Shown here: positions 60,758 through 64,000 of the stretch, in pieces
Numbering within the stretch: the first letter of the stretch is position 1
Layout: the number at the start of each line of letters is the position of its first letter
Assembly: GCA_029961685.1 (NCBI GenBank)
Contig: JARWKL010000007.1
Coordinates: 21,275,013 to 21,339,012, forward strand
DNA: 64,000 nucleotides
From: Aristolochia californica
Taxonomy: Eukaryota > Streptophyta > Magnoliopsida > Piperales > Aristolochiaceae
Direction: 5' to 3'
Program-made: the position numbers and the translations under genes
Notes under the pieces: generated by a model
The model's database searches: none
Seen by the model: only the letters and a program-made list of their open reading frames with translations
Told to the model about the DNA's origin: nothing

Positions 60758-63448
60758 GGATAACAAAACTTTTGTGTTCATTTGTGGTGTGTTAATAGAT
60801 ATTTTTTATTTACATTAGTTATTATTTTAAATATTTTTCACACATCAACTATAAAATTTTTATTTTGTTGTGGTCTTTTTTGCCTTTTTTATTTACGGGA
60901 TGAAGGGGGAGCGAAAACTCAAAGTTCTGATTTAAGAAAAAAGTCTACATCTAAAATGGAAATGCACAATGCACAAATGTAGAGAGAGATATTTCCAAAG
61001 AGTGTCTGTATGTTTTAGGGATCGTATGATCTTTTTTCATTTTTATATCTAAGGTTTTGCGATCGTCGGGAAACGGGGGAGGCGGGCGATTTTTAACTGA
61101 GTGTTGACTTCAAATCCGTAAGTCATTTCTTACAAAAATATAGCCCGTTACACCTGACAAATCACTTTACAATCATCTATGATTGTTAGCTGAACTTTTT
61201 GAATATGGGCAATATAATGGCTTGTTTGACTCGGGCAAATATCCCACCATACGTTCACTTGAGAATTTAATGAGCGTTTGTTATTCTCTTTAAAAGCTTT
61301 GGATCCATAGGTCATTGAATCTTTAACATGTTTCTTGCATGCATATCCATTTTTAAAACATGTGTAGAAAACATCTCCTTCATGTAAAATTCCAAGATAT
61401 TAGTTTTGTACTTGTGGAATTTCCCAAACTTGGATAACAAAACTTTTGTGTTCATTTGGGGTGTGTGAATAAATTTTTTTCATTTACTTTTTTTATTGTT
61501 TTAAACTTTTTCCGTACATCAACTATAAAATTTTCATTTTGCTGTGATTTATTTGCCTTTTTTGTTTACAGGATGAAGGGAGAGCGAAAAACTCAAAGTT
61601 TTGATTTATGAAAAATGTGTACATCTAAAATGGAAATGCACAATGCACATTTGTAGAGAGAGATAATTCCAAAGAGTGTCTGTAATTTTTAGGGATTGTA
61701 AGCACCTTTTCGTTTTTATATCTCAGGTTTTGCAATCATTGGGAAAAATGGGTTGTGGAGGATTTTTTACTGGGTGTTGAATTGCAATCCATAATTCATT
61801 TCATACAAAAATATAGCCCGTTATGCATGATAAATCACATTACAATCATCTATGAGTAATTATGTCAACTTTTTGCAAATGGGCAAAATAATGGCATGTT
61901 TGACTCGGGTAAATATCCCACCGCAAGTTCACTTGAGAATTTAATGTGCGTTTGTTATTCTCTTTAAAATCTTTGCATCCATAGCTCATTTGCATCTTGA
62001 GCATTTTTCAAACATGCATATCCATTTTTAAAACATGTGTGGATGAAATCTCTTTCTTGCAAAATTCCAAGCTATTAGGGTTAAACTACTGGAATTTCAT
62101 AAAATTGGATTACAAAACTTTTGTGTTCATTTGTGTTGGGTGAATAAATTTTCTTTATTTATATTTTTCATTGCTTTAAATTTTTTCCGTACATCAACTA
62201 TAAAATTTTCATTTTGTTGTAAGCTTTTTGCCTTGTTTGTTTTCAGGATGAAGGGAGAGCAAAAAGTCAAAGTTTTGATTTAAGAAAAAAGTGTACATCT
62301 AAAATGGAAAAGCACAATGCACAATTGTAGGGAGAGATAATTCCAAAGTCTGTAATTTTTAGGGATTTTAAGCTCTTTTTAGTTTTTATATCTCAGGTTT
62401 TGCAATCGTCGGGAAAAATTGGTGGCAGAGGATTTTTAACTGAGTGTTGAATTGCAATCCATAAGTCATTTCATACAAAAATATAGCCCGTTACGCATGA
62501 TAAATCACATTACAATCATCTATGATGAACTATATCAGCTTTTTGTAAATGGGCAAAATAATGGCATGTTTGACACGGGTAAATATCCCACCGCAAGTTC
62601 ACTTGAGAATTTAATGAGGGTTTGTTATTCTCTTTAAAAGCTTTGGATCCATAGGTCATTTTCATCTTTAACATGTTTCAAACCTGCATATCCATTTTAA
62701 AAAAATGTGTGGATGAAATCCCTTTCTTGCAAAATTCCAAGCTATTAGGGTTAAACTAGTGGAATTTCACAAAATTGGACAAAACTTTTGTGTTCATTTG
62801 TGTTGGGTGAATAAATTTTCTTTATTGATATTTGTTATTGTTTTAAATTTTTTCCATACATCAACTATAAAATTTTCATTTTGTTGTATGCTTTTTGCCT
62901 TGTTTGTTTTTGGGATGAAGGGAGAGCGAAAAGTCAAAGTTTTGATTTAAGAAAAGAGTGTACATCTAAAATGGAAAAGCACAATGCACAATTGTAAGGA
63001 GAGATAATTCCAAAGAGTGTCTGTAATTTTTCGAGATTGTAAGCTCTTTTGAGTTTTTATATCTCAGGTTTTGCAATCATCGGGAAAAATTGGTGGCAGA
63101 GGATTTTTAACTGAGTGTTGAATTGCAATCCATAAGTCATTTCATACAAAAATATAGCCCGTTACGCATGATAAATCACTTTACAATCATCTATGATTGT
63201 TAGATCAAATTTTTTGAAAATGGGCAAAATAATGTCTTGTTGGAGTCGGGTAAATATCCCACTGCACGTTCACTTGAGAATTTAATGAGCGTTGGTTATT
63301 CTCTTTAAAAGCTTTGGATCCATAGGTCTTTTGAATCTTTAACATGTTTCAAGCATGCATATCCATTTTTAAAATATTTGTAGAAAAAATCTCCATTATG
63401 TAAAATTCCAAGCTTAATAGGGTTGGACTAATGGAATTTTCCAAACTT
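60758..63448. repeat. HOR tetramer A, B, C/B, C (2,691 bp)
   Basis: Starts: 60758 (A), 61432 (B), 62107 (C to about 62508, then B), 62777 (C; the anchor lost ATAAC, reading GGACAAAAC). It has the same arrangement as 8175-10869 and is an alternative to the standard trimer. Confidence 0.91.
62429..62508. repeat. 80-bp tract shared by B and C, site of C/B switches
   Basis: From AGGATTTTTAACTGAG to ACGCATGATAAATCAC, B and C consensus sequences are the same. In the chimera 62107-62776 the sequence is C before this tract and B after it. The chimeras at 169, 54041, 56062 and 58757 switch in or just after the same tract. It is the longest B-C identity I can see. Confidence 0.75.
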
Positions 63449-64000
63449 GGATAACAAAACTTTTGTGTTCATTTGTGGTGTGTGAATAGATATTTTTTAT
63501 TTACATTTGTTATTATTTTAAATATTTTCCACACATCAACTATACAAATTTTAATTTGTTGTACTCTTTTTTGCCTTTTTTGTTGGCGGGATGAAGGGGG
63601 ATCGAAAACTCAAAGTTCTGATTTAAGAGAAAAGTGTACATCTAAAATGGAAATGCACAATGTACAAATGTAGAGAGCGATATTTCCGAAGAGTGTCTGT
63701 ATGTTTTAGGGATCGTATGCACTTTTTTCGTTTTTATATCTAAGGTTTTGCAATCGTCGGGAAACGGGGGAGGCGGGCGATTTTTAACTGAGTATTAACA
63801 TCAAATCCATAAGTCATTTCTTACAAAAATATAGCTCGTACGCATGACAAATCACTTTACAATCATCTATGAATATTAGCTCAACATTTTGAATATGGGC
63901 AAAATAATGGCTTGTTTGACTCGGGCAAATATCCCACCGCACGTTCACTTTAGAATATAATGAGCGTTTGTTATTCTCTATAAAAGCTTCGGATCCATAG
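63449..64000. repeat. Class A monomer, cut by window end
   Basis: Normal class A to the last base (GTGAATAGATATTTTTTATT, GGGAAACGGGGGAGGCGGGCG, a GCTCAAC-type second half, GGATCCATAG). It shows that the array continues to the right. Confidence 0.92.

Larger units (their letters stand above)
1..64000. repeat. Tandem satellite array, ~674-bp monomer, A-B-C trimer higher-order repeat
   Basis: The whole window is head-to-tail copies of one AT-rich monomer. The anchor GGATAACAAAAC or a near match recurs at 169, 845, 1519, 2177, 2850, 3526, 4147 and so on to 63449, usually 673-676 bp apart. Three classes (A, B, C) are told apart by many linked differences across their whole length and normally follow in that order, giving a ~2,022-bp unit. 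All copies share one orientation and no unrelated sequence is inserted. Both window edges lie inside the array. Large homogeneous HOR satellites are typical of centromeric or heterochromatic blocks in plants and animals; that location is inference. The family is not one I recognise. Confidence 0.97.

Noticed and set aside
1..64000. Hammerhead ribozyme in the satellite
   Set aside because: I looked for a CTGATGA core paired with a GAAA segment at suitable spacing and did not find one in any class.
1..64000. CRISPR-like or prokaryotic interspersed repeat array
   Set aside because: The repeats are full 674-bp tandem units with no unique spacers between them.
1..64000. Transposon or LTR origin of the 2-kb unit
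   Set aside because: No terminal repeats bounding unique sequence, no target-site duplications and no polymerase, integrase or transposase reading frame; all three parts of the unit are homologous to each other.

Overview
This 64-kb window is one uninterrupted tandem satellite array. I find no credible protein-coding gene, RNA gene, mobile element or CRISPR array in it. The repeat is a monomer of about 674 bp (most copies 670-676 bp). It is AT-rich, about 30% G+C by eye from sampled lines, and always in the same orientation. I counted about 97 copies by following the anchor GGATAACAAAAC, taken as the monomer start. One copy is cut by each window edge, so the array extends past both ends. A long satellite of this kind points to a eukaryotic nuclear chromosome in constitutive heterochromatin (centromere, pericentromere or knob-like block). 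A plant is my guess from array style, but nothing here proves the host, and I do not recognise the family.

The monomers fall into three diverged classes that follow each other in fixed order A-B-C, giving a higher-order repeat (HOR) of about 2,022 bp. Class A has AATAGATA after the start, GAAAACTCAAAGTTCTGATT, a G+C-rich patch GGGAAACGGGGGAGGCGGG, and GTTAGCTCAAC; its tail is GATATTAGTTTTGGACTAG. Class B has AATAAATTTTCTTCATTTAC, AAAAACTCGAAG, GGGTTGCGGAGG, and GATTAATTATGTCAGC; its tail is GCTATTAGGGTTAAACTAG. Class C has GTGTTGGGTGAATAAA, GAAAAGTCAAAG, AAAAGCACAATGCACAATTG, and GTTAGATCAAATTTTTG; its tail is GCTTAATAGGGTTGGACTAA.

Layout: 1-6,169 is irregular, with chimeric monomers and a pentamer. 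6,170-24,424 is mostly A-B-C trimers, broken by a tetramer, a lone A, a dimer and several internal deletions or duplications. 24,425-29,818 holds one dimer and two trimers. 29,819-41,952 is the most regular stretch: six consecutive trimers of 2,020-2,024 bp sharing a local sub-family. 41,953-46,635 holds a dimer and a pentamer, and 46,636-52,690 three trimers. 52,691-63,448 is irregular again, with 7-, 5- and 4-monomer units dominated by C/B and C/A chimeras, and the final A is cut at 64,000.

The array records its own turnover. Class-switch chimeras change the monomer count where unequal exchange is likely and leave it unchanged where conversion is likely. Microhomology deletions and one matching reciprocal duplication are visible. 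Variant blocks are shared between monomers 17-58 kb apart. Possible functional signals are two dyad-symmetric motifs recurring in the monomers and a class-A-restricted G+C patch loosely resembling a CENP-B box. The short open frames are by-products of the repeat.
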